From IMG/VR virus record IMGVR_UViG_3300042562_000434, positions 1 to 25,855 of that record: DNA of 25,855 nt; one strand, written 5' to 3'. Shown one piece after another: positions 13,552 to 22,609 of the stretch. The notes beneath the pieces are model-generated. The model was not told the origin of the DNA. It made no database searches and saw only the letters and a program-made list of their open reading frames with translations. How positions within the stretch are numbered: position 1 is the stretch's first letter; every line of letters begins with the position of its first letter. The stretch comes from a virus. The position numbers were made by a program, and so were the translations under genes.

Positions 13552-14754
13552 TTTTTTCTTTTTTAATTTTAGTTTTGTAACATTCTTTGGTAGAAATACT
13601 TCTTCATTTATAGATAATATTAAATCGTCAACTTCCTGTTGGTCTATAAGGATCCAATTATCGGATGGCTGACCTTCACCTTTTGTTATAAAAGTATCTA
13701 TTATCTCCGAAGGTACCTCTTCTTGATTAGAAACACTACAATTGCATTCTGTTACATTTTCTTTGGAAAGTCTCCAGTGATTGTTAGCAGAACTCGCTGT
13801 TTGTGATACTTCTGATGGATTAACCTCCAAGATGGCTTTAACAGCATCTGCTTTAGATAAACCACCTATATAGTCTAATGCTTCTTTAAGTGTCATACCA
13901 GTAGCATTATTTTTATTTAGATAAATCTGTCTCAACCAAGCATGTCTGCAATTAACTCCACCTTTATATTTGAAAAGGTTGTAGTAATCTGATCCATTAG
14001 GTCCGAATCCGGGATTAACTGATCCAGCCGTTAGTATATCTTCTTTTCTGTAAACAAGATCAGCAGTGGTCATTCTAATGCAAAAATCTCTAGAGTTTAA
14101 ACTAGTTCCTGAAGGTGAATATTTATATCTAACCTTGAATAGTTCATTATCTTGTTCACTTATTGCATCTGGGTTTGCATCTATTGCTTGTGCTAATTCA
14201 ACTTGTGCTTGTGCATTCATTAGCACCTTTTCCATTTGAATGTAACTATCAATTGAAAATCCTTTAGCCACACCGGTTGTAATATATTCATCCCAAAGTG
14301 GTTGTGATAACTTCATAGTAATCATCCAAGTTCCCATTGGTAAACCTTTGAAATTTAATGCGTTAGCTTTATCATTCTTTGGATCAACTATTAGCCAACT
14401 TTCTACTACTGATGTTCCATCCAACCATAACTTATCGTCGTGATTATATGTTGTATTTCTCTGGTAACCCTTAGTTAAGAAATCTTGAGATAGTCTTTCT
14501 ATAACTGGTTCGTCAAAATAGATTTCGTATTCCGAACCATCTTTATTAACTCTTGGTATTCTTTGATTTGGAATAAGAACCACACCAGTTAATAATCTTT
14601 TTTGGGAATCGCTTACTTGTAAATTAACTACCTTTCTACCTTCTTTAGATAAGGTTAGAAAGTCATAAAGATTAGCTGGATTATCTACTATAGATATTCC
14701 ATAAAGATCTCCGTCGGTTTCGTCATTATAAACAATTTTATATAGTTCCTTCAT
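12976..14754 (-). CDS. Prohead protease (XkdF-like) fused to MuF-like and scaffold-like regions
   Basis: 592 aa. Residues 1 to about 185 resemble XkdF-type phage serine proteases: TTYNHDD (H105), VVESWLIVD (E118, S119), PMGTWMITMKL and TTGVAKGFSID. Residues about 205-330 resemble the Mu F/SPP1 gp7 head-morphogenesis ending: SRDFC (C225), YRKEDI, FKYKGGVNCRHAW (C269, H271). Residues about 402-592 are acidic, then coiled coil, like a scaffold. The protein should mature the prohead and nucleate capsid assembly; the capsid gene follows 19 bp later. A TGTTTTTAA leader lies 24 nt before the ATG. A slippery heptamer A-AAA-AAG sits at 13564-13558, just before the internal start. Confidence 0.75.
   Translation of the reverse strand: MKELYKIVYNDETDGDLYGISIVDNPANLYDFLTLSKEGRKVVNLQVSDSQKRLLTGVVLIPNQRIPRVNKDGSEYEIYFDEPVIERLSQDFLTKGYQRNTTYNHDDKLWLDGTSVVESWLIVDPKNDKANALNFKGLPMGTWMITMKLSQPLWDEYITTGVAKGFSIDSYIQMEKVLMNAQAQVELAQAIDANPDAISEQDNELFKVRYKYSPSGTSLNSRDFCIRMTTADLVYRKEDILTAGSVNPGFGPNGSDYYNLFKYKGGVNCRHAWLRQIYLNKNNATGMTLKEALDYIGGLSKADAVKAILEVNPSEVSQTASSANNHWRLSKENVTECNCSVSNQEEVPSEIIDTFITKGEGQPSDNWILIDQQEVDDLILSINEEVFLPKNVTKLKLKKKKMSMLKKLIEMFSADVKLATMMVEGFGNLTADAFELDNVVYQETEGEQLPLVSQTFEYEGYTYTTDETGKIVEKVEVVQEEVEPEMEPATEVEPVEMNEASDAAIEEIMTVAEDIAIEVEQPIEQIDIDKLLEKIDILSKQLEIITQERDSVLNLNAELSAKPKDTRLKANQVKSKGAESTMEALSRIVQNK
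13558..13564 (-). other. Slippery heptamer A-AAA-AAG in the protease/scaffold junction
   Basis: In the zero frame the codons read TTA-AAA-AAG, so the heptamer matches X-XXY-YYZ exactly, the most efficient -1 frameshift type in bacteria. A -1 shift would add 10 residues (EKNEYVKKIN) and stop, giving a 409-aa protease-MuF product without the scaffold part. It lies between the MuF-like and scaffold-like regions. Use in vivo is unproven. Confidence 0.35.
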
Positions 14755-14764
14755 ATTAGTTTAT

Positions 14765-14778
14765 TTTATTTAAAAACA
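14765..14778 (-). promoter_or_regulatory. TGTTTTTAA leader element upstream of the protease gene
   Basis: TGTTTTTAAATAAA begins 24 nt before the ATG at 14754 and is followed by ATAAACTAAT to the start. It matches the elements before 23061, 11298 and 10603. Confidence 0.4.
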
Positions 14779-14800
14779 TATTATTTTCTGATTGTTCTTA

Positions 14801-16546
14801 TTATAAGAATGTTGCAGAATTTAATCTTGCTCTATCAAGTGATTGCTGATTAGTAACATCGCTACCAACTACATAAGCTTTAATAGGTTGGTTTTGTTGT
14901 TTACCTATTGTAGCAGCTAGTTGGTTAGTACCTGAGGAACCTACTACGTTAAATTGTGCTTGTGGAGCAGGTGGAGCAGTTGTTGAACCACCGGCATCAC
15001 CACCACCACCAGCTCCAAGTATTTTCTTAGCTTTATTAATGTTACCAATAATCATAAGTGCAGAACCTGCATAGGAAAGTCCAGTAGCAATAGGACCTGC
15101 TAAAGGTGCTGCTGGTCCAGCTGCCTTAGCTGCTTCTTCACCAGCTTTAAGTGCCATTGGTACTGCAGTAGAGAATGCTTTTGCAGTATCAATACCGATA
15201 GCAGTTAATGCTAATCCTTTTTGAATACCTATTGTTGCTTTACTTCTACCAATACCAGCTGCTTCAATTTTCTCCATCCAGGCTTGACCGTCACTAACTA
15301 ATCCTGTTGCTGCATCATAATAATCTTGTTTAGATTTTATCTTAGCATCATTCATTTCAATTTCTCTCTGAAGTTTTGCATCTTCTGAATCATAAATAAG
15401 TTGAGCATTTTCTGCTTCAAATTTACTTTGAGCATCTAATGTATCTTGTTTATATGTAGTATCTTTATCTCTTTTAGCTTGATTGGTTGAATCTATTAAT
15501 GTTAATTCATTTTCTGCAGTTGAAATATCTATATCAGATAGTTTTTGTGCTTCTATTTCTTTTGCTTCAACTTTTGGTGATTTTTTAGTAGGGTCAATAT
15601 ATGTTGATTTAGTTTCTAATTTACCAGCTGCAATATTTGCTTTAATAGTTTCTTCTGATGCTAATTTAGTATACTTAGCCTGTTCTTTTTGAGTATCTAT
15701 TACTTTCTCTGCTATTGTTGTAGCAACAGCACTATATCCTAATAATGCTATCTTAGCTTTATCATACCAAGTAAGTTCAACTGCTTCACCAGATGCTAAT
15801 TTAGCTGCTGCTTCTGCAGCTTTACCAACAAATAAGGCTGCTGTTGCTTTTGCTATCTGAGATTTAATATAGTTGTCGGTATTAGCAATCATTTTACGCT
15901 CAACCTCATCAAGAGTATTAACTTTACCAAATGCTTCACCTAATGTATCGTTATAGGTTTTTACTGCATCAGATTTCTTTATAATACCTTTCTTAGCCTC
16001 ATTAACAGCTTCATTAACTGTTATTAAACTTTTATATACATCAGTTAAACTCTTAGTCACATCAGCCTGTGCTTCTGCATAAGCTTTGGTTTTAAATGTT
16101 GCTCCAGTTACAGCATCAGTTACCTTATCCCAATTTGCTATAAGCAATCCTAATCCAATAATAAACAAACCTATACCTGTTGCTGCTAACGCTAATTTGA
16201 ATCCTTTCATTGCACCAGTAGATTCACCTACAATTAATGCATAAATTTTTTGATATGCTGCTCCAATTTTAGATTCAGTAGTAAATAAATCCATTGATTC
16301 AACTGCATCTTTAAAATCCATCGCAAGACCACCAGTAGCATTAGATAATAATCCCATTGCTCCCCCATTCTCTAAAATACCTTTTCTATTCTTATCTAAT
16401 GATTCACTATGTAAATTAGTTGAACTAGTTACCTTAGTTGTTGATGTTTCTAATCCATCAAGTGAATTTGATACTTTATTAATACCTTCTACACCAGCAG
16501 CAGTATCTACATTTATTACAATAGTTTTTTCTATTTTATCGCTCAT
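14801..16546 (-). CDS. Tail tape measure protein candidate
   Basis: 581 aa, Ala/Lys/Thr-rich and mostly helical. A hydrophobic segment (LALAATGIGLFIIGLGLLIA, about 118-137) is typical of tape measures, which insert in the host membrane. Long helices with coiled-coil character follow (about 340-430: ENELTLIDSTNQAKRDKDTT, REIEMNDAKIKSKQDYYDAA), then a second Ala/Gly-rich hydrophobic area (about 435-510) and a Gly/Pro-rich hinge before a short C-terminal domain (AYVVGSDVTNQQSLDRA). Tape measures set tail length and guide DNA entry; at about 0.15 nm per residue 581 aa would fit a short siphovirus tail. Gene order after the distal-tail genes is reversed from the usual order. Confidence 0.75.
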   Translation of the reverse strand: MSDKIEKTIVINVDTAAGVEGINKVSNSLDGLETSTTKVTSSTNLHSESLDKNRKGILENGGAMGLLSNATGGLAMDFKDAVESMDLFTTESKIGAAYQKIYALIVGESTGAMKGFKLALAATGIGLFIIGLGLLIANWDKVTDAVTGATFKTKAYAEAQADVTKSLTDVYKSLITVNEAVNEAKKGIIKKSDAVKTYNDTLGEAFGKVNTLDEVERKMIANTDNYIKSQIAKATAALFVGKAAEAAAKLASGEAVELTWYDKAKIALLGYSAVATTIAEKVIDTQKEQAKYTKLASEETIKANIAAGKLETKSTYIDPTKKSPKVEAKEIEAQKLSDIDISTAENELTLIDSTNQAKRDKDTTYKQDTLDAQSKFEAENAQLIYDSEDAKLQREIEMNDAKIKSKQDYYDAATGLVSDGQAWMEKIEAAGIGRSKATIGIQKGLALTAIGIDTAKAFSTAVPMALKAGEEAAKAAGPAAPLAGPIATGLSYAGSALMIIGNINKAKKILGAGGGGDAGGSTTAPPAPQAQFNVVGSSGTNQLAATIGKQQNQPIKAYVVGSDVTNQQSLDRARLNSATFL

Positions 16547-16695
16547 TATCCTTTATATTTATATTTTCTTATCCACTTAGTTTTGATTGCTTTGAATCCA
16601 ACTGGAATCTCGTTTTTCCCCTTGGCAATCTCAACCAGATTACTAATATTGTAGAATGGATGGGATTGTAAAAGTTCTATAGTTTGTGTTATCAT
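16546..16695 (-). CDS. Small basic protein upstream of the tape measure, 49 aa
   Basis: An ATG at 16695 opens 49 codons (begins MITQTIELLQSHPFYNISNL, ends KWIRKYKYKG) and its stop overlaps the tape-measure start (TAATG), so translation looks coupled. The C-terminal third is very basic. It fills the gap between the 1297-aa gene and the tape measure. A TGTTTTC-AATAAA variant of the leader element lies 18 nt upstream. No family recognised; it could be a small tail-assembly factor. Confidence 0.55.
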   Translation of the reverse strand: MITQTIELLQSHPFYNISNLVEIAKGKNEIPVGFKAIKTKWIRKYKYKG

Positions 16696-16730
16696 ATCTT
16701 TTTATTGAAAACATTATTATCATTTAGTGT

Positions 16731-19700
16731 TTATTCTACTAAACCATTTTGAGTAACTAATACTTGAGTAAGTATTCCATTTACTGTAAAGTTTAATATC
16801 AATCTTCTTGATAAATAAACTTCTGGTGGGGTTTGACTAGCTTTTTCTTTTATTAAAATAGTTAATGTATCTCTTTTAGGATATGATAATTCAATCCATT
16901 CAGTACCAAATCCATCTTCCCTAGCTTCTACCGACCATATTGCATCTTTTAGTACATTAATATCAAAGTATTTGCTACCAGCATTCATTACAATCTCATT
17001 AGTTGATAATAGCTCTATAGAATATTCTTGAATAGGTCCAACAGTTGTAAATGCAATAGACAAATCAGCAATCATAATACTAGGACCAAAAGGTAGATTA
17101 CCATATACTTCAGTACCAATTACAAAAATATTGTCATATCCAGCTGGTAGTTCCCTAAAGATTGTACCATTTGAATTAAGAATAATGTTACCATTTTGAA
17201 TAATAGTTCCATTATAGATAGTTGCATTAGATGTTACTAAAACTTTATCAGTATGAATTAATCTAATATCTGTAACCAATCCAGCAAATCCATTTCCACT
17301 ATTGAAAGAAGTGTCAAGTTGTCCACTTGGTAATATCTTAACAATACCCCAAGCAGTTTCACCAGCATATCCACTAATATCCCCACCAACATAGATTGAA
17401 TCACTTTCTGATTGAATAACTTTTAAATAAGAACTATATTCTGAAGTTAGTACCTGTGGAACAAATGAAGTAACTTCACCAAATCCAGTAGCATCAATTG
17501 CTATAATATGAGGTCTACTATTACCATTGTGTTCATCAAATACTCCCACTACATATAGAGTATTTGGATTATTCTTAGCAGCAACCATAGAAGTTATAGC
17601 ATTGTTAAACCCAACACCACCTGTATTAATAGAGATATTGTTACCATTTGCTGCATCAACCTTAACAAAATAATCTGTTTGGTATGCTGTTAATCCATTA
17701 TAATCTAAGAATGAACCACCTATAAGAAATGATTCAGATGTTCCGTAAGGTGCAATAGTTGTAGTTGCTCCATCAAATCCTACCCCAGGATTAAATCCAC
17801 TATGAGTTAAACCATTAATGTCTATATAAGCAATATTGTTTGTACTTACCCCATCGTATTTATCAAAAATACCAGTAACAATCATTCTTCCATCAATGTG
17901 TTGTAGAATAGATGCTCCTAATCTTTGGGGAGCCATTGTAAGTCCATCAGATAGTGTAAATCCATCTCCAAAACTTGTATACTGATAAGGTGTACCATCA
18001 AAATTCAGTCTAATAATAACATTGTTAGTTGCTCCATCATAAGAAGTGAAGTTACCATATAAAGTAATATAACTTTGTGCAGTATCTACATAGTAATCTC
18101 TAAGTACCCATTCTTGGTGCACATCATCTGAATCATAATAATCAAATGAACCAAATGTTTTACCCAGTTCATTAATTTGAGAATGGTTCCAATCGTAGAT
18201 GTCATTGAATAGTGTAAGAACTCCTTTGCCAGTAGTAAGGTCAATCTTATAGTCATTAATTTTAAATCTATTATTATTAATAATCACTCTATCATTCAAT
18301 GATAACTCCTGTACATATCTAGGTGGTAACTGAACATTGTAAGTGAACTTACGTTGTTTTAGAGAGTAGATAGTGTCTATCCAATCTTTCCAATAGTTTT
18401 TAAATAAAGATTTATCAGCCTTAGCTAAATGCCAAGGGTCTATTTCTTCGCCATAATTAAGGGTATTAGTAACTTGTTCTAATATTGCATCATTTGTATT
18501 TCCAGCTTGGTATGAATAGATGAAAGGAACAGCTGTTTCATTTCCATATTTAAAATAAACTGGAGCATCTGGATGAGACATTAAACCATTATTAAAGAAT
18601 ATAATAGGTTTAGTGTTATTTTTAGATAAAGTATTACCATCTAATTTACAGGCTTGTCCTATAGTGATATTAGTTTGTTTATTTGCACCTATACCTGGTT
18701 TAAGTATTCTCTCAAATAACATATTTTCAAAAGGTAATTCAACTGTTAATACATCCTTAGATTCTATGATTGCTATTTTAGAATTTAAGTCACCATATCC
18801 AATGAGATTTGATGGATTATTAGTTTCTCTAAATTTCTTACCATTTACATTTTCTGTTTTTTGGTATTTAAAATCAATCGACTTATAGATAAGTGGTCTA
18901 TCAATTTGAATAGTCTTTTCATCAACGTATTGATTAATGTTAAGAATATTTCCATTATCATAATATGAATTTAATGTATCTAAGTAAAAGATACTATCAG
19001 AAACAGGTCTAATAATAAGTTTGAACTGTTTCATCAATCCCTGTATAAAATCAATCACCTTCATTTTAGGTAGAATATTGCTAAAAGTAATACCCCATAC
19101 ACTAACTTGCCAAATACCACCTGTTGATGGTTGATTATTTATCTGAACATAATTACTCCAATCTGGTGCTAATAGTATTATTGTATAGTAGTAATTGAAT
19201 AGACTATCTGATTTAATTTCATAAGTTATTTTATGAGAACCACTAGTATTAACAGAGATGACATTCATTCCTTTTAATTCCTCAGATTCAGATAATTTTA
19301 TACCATTATCATATACAATTAGTTTATAACTAACATCCTCAAATCCAACAGCATCATCAATATATATTTCTACACTTCTATTTTGTTCTGTTGATACATA
19401 GGAAATACTATTATCTGTATTATTAACAGTAAATCCATTTGCAGTAGCAAAAGCTAGTTGAGTAGGTGTAGCTTCAATATCCAATAATTGATAATCTCCA
19501 AATGAAGATAGAGATGGGTCAGTCCACATATAGGCATTATTCATCACTTCCAAACCAAAGAAGTCTCTAGTAAATGTAATACCATACTTATTTTCTATTG
19601 CTTCTATAATTCTCATTAATCTAATTGCTGGTCTTAGTTCAGTATTTAGTATAGCACCAACAGAAGTTCCAATATCAATAGTATTTGCTGTTCCGTAGTT

Positions 19701-20624
19701 CCAATCTCTATCAGCATAGGCTATAAGTGGAGTAATAACATTACCATCCATAAAAGATGGGTCAGACATAGTACGAAGGGTATTAGCAGATGTGCTTTCA
19801 TAGTTAAACTGTGACAACTTAGTCCAAGTAGGTTCCAAATCTGTTACACCAAATTGGTCTTTATTATAGTCTAATTTATCTATAGTATCTTCACCAAGTA
19901 AATCTGTAAGTTGTTTCAAACCCCCAAAGAATGTTATCTTATATGCATAAGGTTCTCCATCCTTCATTTGAACACCTTCTAATTGAAACTTACCATTTCT
20001 GAATACATAAGTATCAACCTCTATATAAGCATTCACTCTGATATTAGCATTAAATTGGTAATCATCTTCAGCTGAATAATCAAAGTAATATTTAAGTGCT
20101 GCACTATTAGTAGGAGTTGCTGGGATGGTAAATGAATCACTAAAATCAGTAAAGATATTAGATAGCTTTTCAATATCTGCTAACTTACTTGTGAACTGAA
20201 TAGACTCATCTTTGAATAAATCTAATTCAGTATAACTTTCTGTATTATCAACAAGAGTATCAATCACATAAACTTGCTCTGGTTCAGTTGGTCCAGAAAA
20301 GATTAATAGGTCATAAAATGTAAATAACGATGTAAATGTTGTTGATGTTGTTTCATCTACTACATATTCATTCATACTAAAATCATAGATACCTAATTCT
20401 GCTTGTAAGTCATTAACATACTGCATAAATGCTTCTATAAATAACTGTAAAGTTGCTTGGTCATTATGTATCATATCAGATTCAGTAGTTCCAAATCTAA
20501 ATGAGTAGGTAGTTCCATTCATTATGAATGAAATCTGTCCCCCTGTTACAGGAATAGCTTGCCACTCTAAGTTAAGAGTACTAGGTCCTAAGTTTTGTTG
20601 TCCTACGTATAATTTTACTTCCAT
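16731..20624 (-). CDS. Large distal-tail protein with delta-60-type propeller and BACON-like C-terminus
   Basis: 1297 aa. The N-terminal part (1 to about 830) is a tail hub/baseplate-like region; landmarks are LSNIFTDFSDSFTIPATPTN (about 154-173) and FRNGKFQLEGVQMKDGEPYA. From about 840 to 1190 there are six repeats of the G-x-F-x-x-Y-x-G type (YGNFTSYDG, TGIFDKYDG, GGSFLDYNG, VGVFDEHNG, GGDISGYAG, SNATIYNG), the fifth continuing KILPSGQLDTSFNSGNGF, as in delta-60 (DUF5122) propellers. From about 1213 a BACON-like domain ends the protein (DAIWSVEAREDGFGTEWIEL, then TQVLVTQNG). The C-terminal half is a likely carbohydrate- or surface-binding device at the tail tip. Coupled by TAATG to the 498-aa gene. 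Confidence 0.75.
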   Translation of the reverse strand: MEVKLYVGQQNLGPSTLNLEWQAIPVTGGQISFIMNGTTYSFRFGTTESDMIHNDQATLQLFIEAFMQYVNDLQAELGIYDFSMNEYVVDETTSTTFTSLFTFYDLLIFSGPTEPEQVYVIDTLVDNTESYTELDLFKDESIQFTSKLADIEKLSNIFTDFSDSFTIPATPTNSAALKYYFDYSAEDDYQFNANIRVNAYIEVDTYVFRNGKFQLEGVQMKDGEPYAYKITFFGGLKQLTDLLGEDTIDKLDYNKDQFGVTDLEPTWTKLSQFNYESTSANTLRTMSDPSFMDGNVITPLIAYADRDWNYGTANTIDIGTSVGAILNTELRPAIRLMRIIEAIENKYGITFTRDFFGLEVMNNAYMWTDPSLSSFGDYQLLDIEATPTQLAFATANGFTVNNTDNSISYVSTEQNRSVEIYIDDAVGFEDVSYKLIVYDNGIKLSESEELKGMNVISVNTSGSHKITYEIKSDSLFNYYYTIILLAPDWSNYVQINNQPSTGGIWQVSVWGITFSNILPKMKVIDFIQGLMKQFKLIIRPVSDSIFYLDTLNSYYDNGNILNINQYVDEKTIQIDRPLIYKSIDFKYQKTENVNGKKFRETNNPSNLIGYGDLNSKIAIIESKDVLTVELPFENMLFERILKPGIGANKQTNITIGQACKLDGNTLSKNNTKPIIFFNNGLMSHPDAPVYFKYGNETAVPFIYSYQAGNTNDAILEQVTNTLNYGEEIDPWHLAKADKSLFKNYWKDWIDTIYSLKQRKFTYNVQLPPRYVQELSLNDRVIINNNRFKINDYKIDLTTGKGVLTLFNDIYDWNHSQINELGKTFGSFDYYDSDDVHQEWVLRDYYVDTAQSYITLYGNFTSYDGATNNVIIRLNFDGTPYQYTSFGDGFTLSDGLTMAPQRLGASILQHIDGRMIVTGIFDKYDGVSTNNIAYIDINGLTHSGFNPGVGFDGATTTIAPYGTSESFLIGGSFLDYNGLTAYQTDYFVKVDAANGNNISINTGGVGFNNAITSMVAAKNNPNTLYVVGVFDEHNGNSRPHIIAIDATGFGEVTSFVPQVLTSEYSSYLKVIQSESDSIYVGGDISGYAGETAWGIVKILPSGQLDTSFNSGNGFAGLVTDIRLIHTDKVLVTSNATIYNGTIIQNGNIILNSNGTIFRELPAGYDNIFVIGTEVYGNLPFGPSIMIADLSIAFTTVGPIQEYSIELLSTNEIVMNAGSKYFDINVLKDAIWSVEAREDGFGTEWIELSYPKRDTLTILIKEKASQTPPEVYLSRRLILNFTVNGILTQVLVTQNGLVE

Positions 20625-22120
20625 TATTTGAATGATTTTATTGTCTTGTGTGATAATTTAACCTTTAATGTATAGTTGATTAACTTATCATTATATTGTG
20701 TCTTAAAAGTAACCGTATCATCTACTCTTGTTACTGGATGTACTTCAAATGTTGATTGACTTCTTATCCACATCTCTTCAGATAACATAGCTTGTCTGAT
20801 TACATCATTATTAAATTCTGGTATATAATCAGTATTAAGAGTCCATTGTTCCCCACCATTAGTATTGAACTGTTTTGTAGTGTGTCTAAGAGGATTATAT
20901 GAACCATTAATATCAACTATGTTTCTACTATAATCTTCACTTGTAACCGTTAGGTTCTTAACTGATTTTTTAGTTAATGGTAGAGTTTGTAAGAACCCTG
21001 TCTTATCCTTGAATATTAAATCCCAAACTTCATTCTGACATTCAGTAATAAGGAAGTATTTCTTACTCATTGTAAATGGTTCTCCACCTATACTATATAT
21101 TGCAACATATTTAATCCACTTTTCGCTAAGTATATCAACCTCTGTGGCATTATCTACTACACCTACACTAGCTATATAGTCTGTTGATAGATTAGGGTCA
21201 AATGATAATGTTCCACTAGGACAAGAGTGTTCAGTAGATGGGTCACTTGAGACGTAGTAACCTATTTTAACTAAATCTTGCATCTTAAAGTAACATCTTT
21301 CTGGTGAAAACATTGAAATACTCTTAGTAATACCACCTTGAAATAGTGAATTTAATGAATTAGCTTGTACTTCATTATTGTTTATATATCCATCTGTTAT
21401 GTATAGGTGCTGTGTTGTAGTATGTTGAACTGTGTCGAATAATTTATTAACCATTTCAACAGCACACCATTTACCTTCAGTTTCTCTAATAGGAATAGGT
21501 CCTAATGTGTGTTGATTAGCCAGGTAATAGTCAATATCAGCTGAGAATCCTTCTCTTACCAAATACGATATGTTACTATAAACTATGCTTTGTAATCTTT
21601 GTACTTTTTTCTTTATCTTAGAGAATCTTACTGGAACATCTATAAAGGTATCGAATAAACCATTATAAACTTTTATGTTAAATACTGTGGTATCAAAAGT
21701 TTGTGTATCTTGGGATAGTGCTAAATATGGACTTCTCACCACTGTATCTCTTCTAACTATTGCTGGTTCTGGTGGAACTCCCTCACCAAAGATTACTGAT
21801 TCATTTTTACCATTATAAGAATAGTTAAATATATCACTACCATTCATAGTTCTCATGTAAACTACATTATCCACAACAACTACTTCAAAGTTACCACCAT
21901 AATCTAATACAAAAGCATTCCCATATAGAGTAGCTTGGTCGTTATTGGAAGTTCCAATAGTTGTTTGACCAGGATTAATTCTTGCATCTTGGAAAACTTC
22001 TCCTCTAACAAATTCTACTGAATCTGTAGGGTGGTCTCCCCAAAAAGATAATGTTAATATATCATCTATTGAACATAGGTCTACGAATGTTATTGTTAAA
22101 TTTTGTACTGGTGCTGGCAT
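20624..22120 (-). CDS. Distal-tail structural protein, 498 aa
   Basis: Beta-rich throughout, without membrane segments. It precedes and is coupled to the 1297-aa tail protein. The N-terminal 130 residues contain ITFVDLCSIDDILTLSFWGD and a SNNDQATLYGNAFV segment that echoes IHNDQATLQLFIEAF near the start of the 1297-aa protein, suggesting a shared N-terminal module. The middle has a Cys-containing stretch (SPERCYFKMQDLVKIGYYVS, EHSCPSGTLSFDPN), and the C-terminal 130 residues form a strand-rich domain (TKQFNTNGGEQWTLNTDYIP). It is likely a distal tail or baseplate component. Specific role unknown. Confidence 0.6.
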   Translation of the reverse strand: MPAPVQNLTITFVDLCSIDDILTLSFWGDHPTDSVEFVRGEVFQDARINPGQTTIGTSNNDQATLYGNAFVLDYGGNFEVVVVDNVVYMRTMNGSDIFNYSYNGKNESVIFGEGVPPEPAIVRRDTVVRSPYLALSQDTQTFDTTVFNIKVYNGLFDTFIDVPVRFSKIKKKVQRLQSIVYSNISYLVREGFSADIDYYLANQHTLGPIPIRETEGKWCAVEMVNKLFDTVQHTTTQHLYITDGYINNNEVQANSLNSLFQGGITKSISMFSPERCYFKMQDLVKIGYYVSSDPSTEHSCPSGTLSFDPNLSTDYIASVGVVDNATEVDILSEKWIKYVAIYSIGGEPFTMSKKYFLITECQNEVWDLIFKDKTGFLQTLPLTKKSVKNLTVTSEDYSRNIVDINGSYNPLRHTTKQFNTNGGEQWTLNTDYIPEFNNDVIRQAMLSEEMWIRSQSTFEVHPVTRVDDTVTFKTQYNDKLINYTLKVKLSHKTIKSFK

Positions 22121-22132
22121 AGTTATTTGTTT

Positions 22133-22609
22133 TTATTTTATTTTATTATCTATTTCGTCCATTAAATCATCGGCTACCGAGTTTGCAAGTATGTTAGCAA
22201 ATTGATTCATCTTAGCATCGAAATCGATAGATATGAATAAGGTTGGTCTGATACCGTTTTTATAGATACTTCTTGCTATTGCAAATTGTAATCCTTTTCT
22301 TGATTGGAACTGTCCTCTTCCGTTTCTTGGTGCTATTCCCTTTCTAACTATCCATTTGTCAAACACACTAGCAGGTGGCATTCTATTGGTATAAGAATAT
22401 GGGGTATTGAATTTACGTTCTGTCCCACTAACCCCTTTGTCTAGGTACTTACCATAGTTAGCCATTAGAATTTCGATTGTGTTGTCATCATTGATAACAA
22501 AGTCGATTGATTTAGCTAATTCTCCACTTGCTACTGGAACTCTGTTTCTTAGAGTATCACAATATTCGTTAAAGAATTGGGAGATAGTTTGGTGTTGATT
22601 TACTAACAT
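22133..22609 (-). CDS. HK97 gp10-like neck / head-tail joining protein
   Basis: 158 aa. The signature RVPVASGELAKSIDFVINDD, then ILMANYGKYLDKGVSGTERK is the pattern of HK97 gp10-type proteins (VdTG.LR.SI..... YA.yve.GTr), followed by SIYKNGIRPTLFISIDFDA near the C-terminus. These proteins form the ring joining head and tail completion proteins. It overlaps the tail-terminator-like gene by 7 bp, a usual neighbour. Confidence 0.75.
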   Translation of the reverse strand: MLVNQHQTISQFFNEYCDTLRNRVPVASGELAKSIDFVINDDNTIEILMANYGKYLDKGVSGTERKFNTPYSYTNRMPPASVFDKWIVRKGIAPRNGRGQFQSRKGLQFAIARSIYKNGIRPTLFISIDFDAKMNQFANILANSVADDLMDEIDNKIK

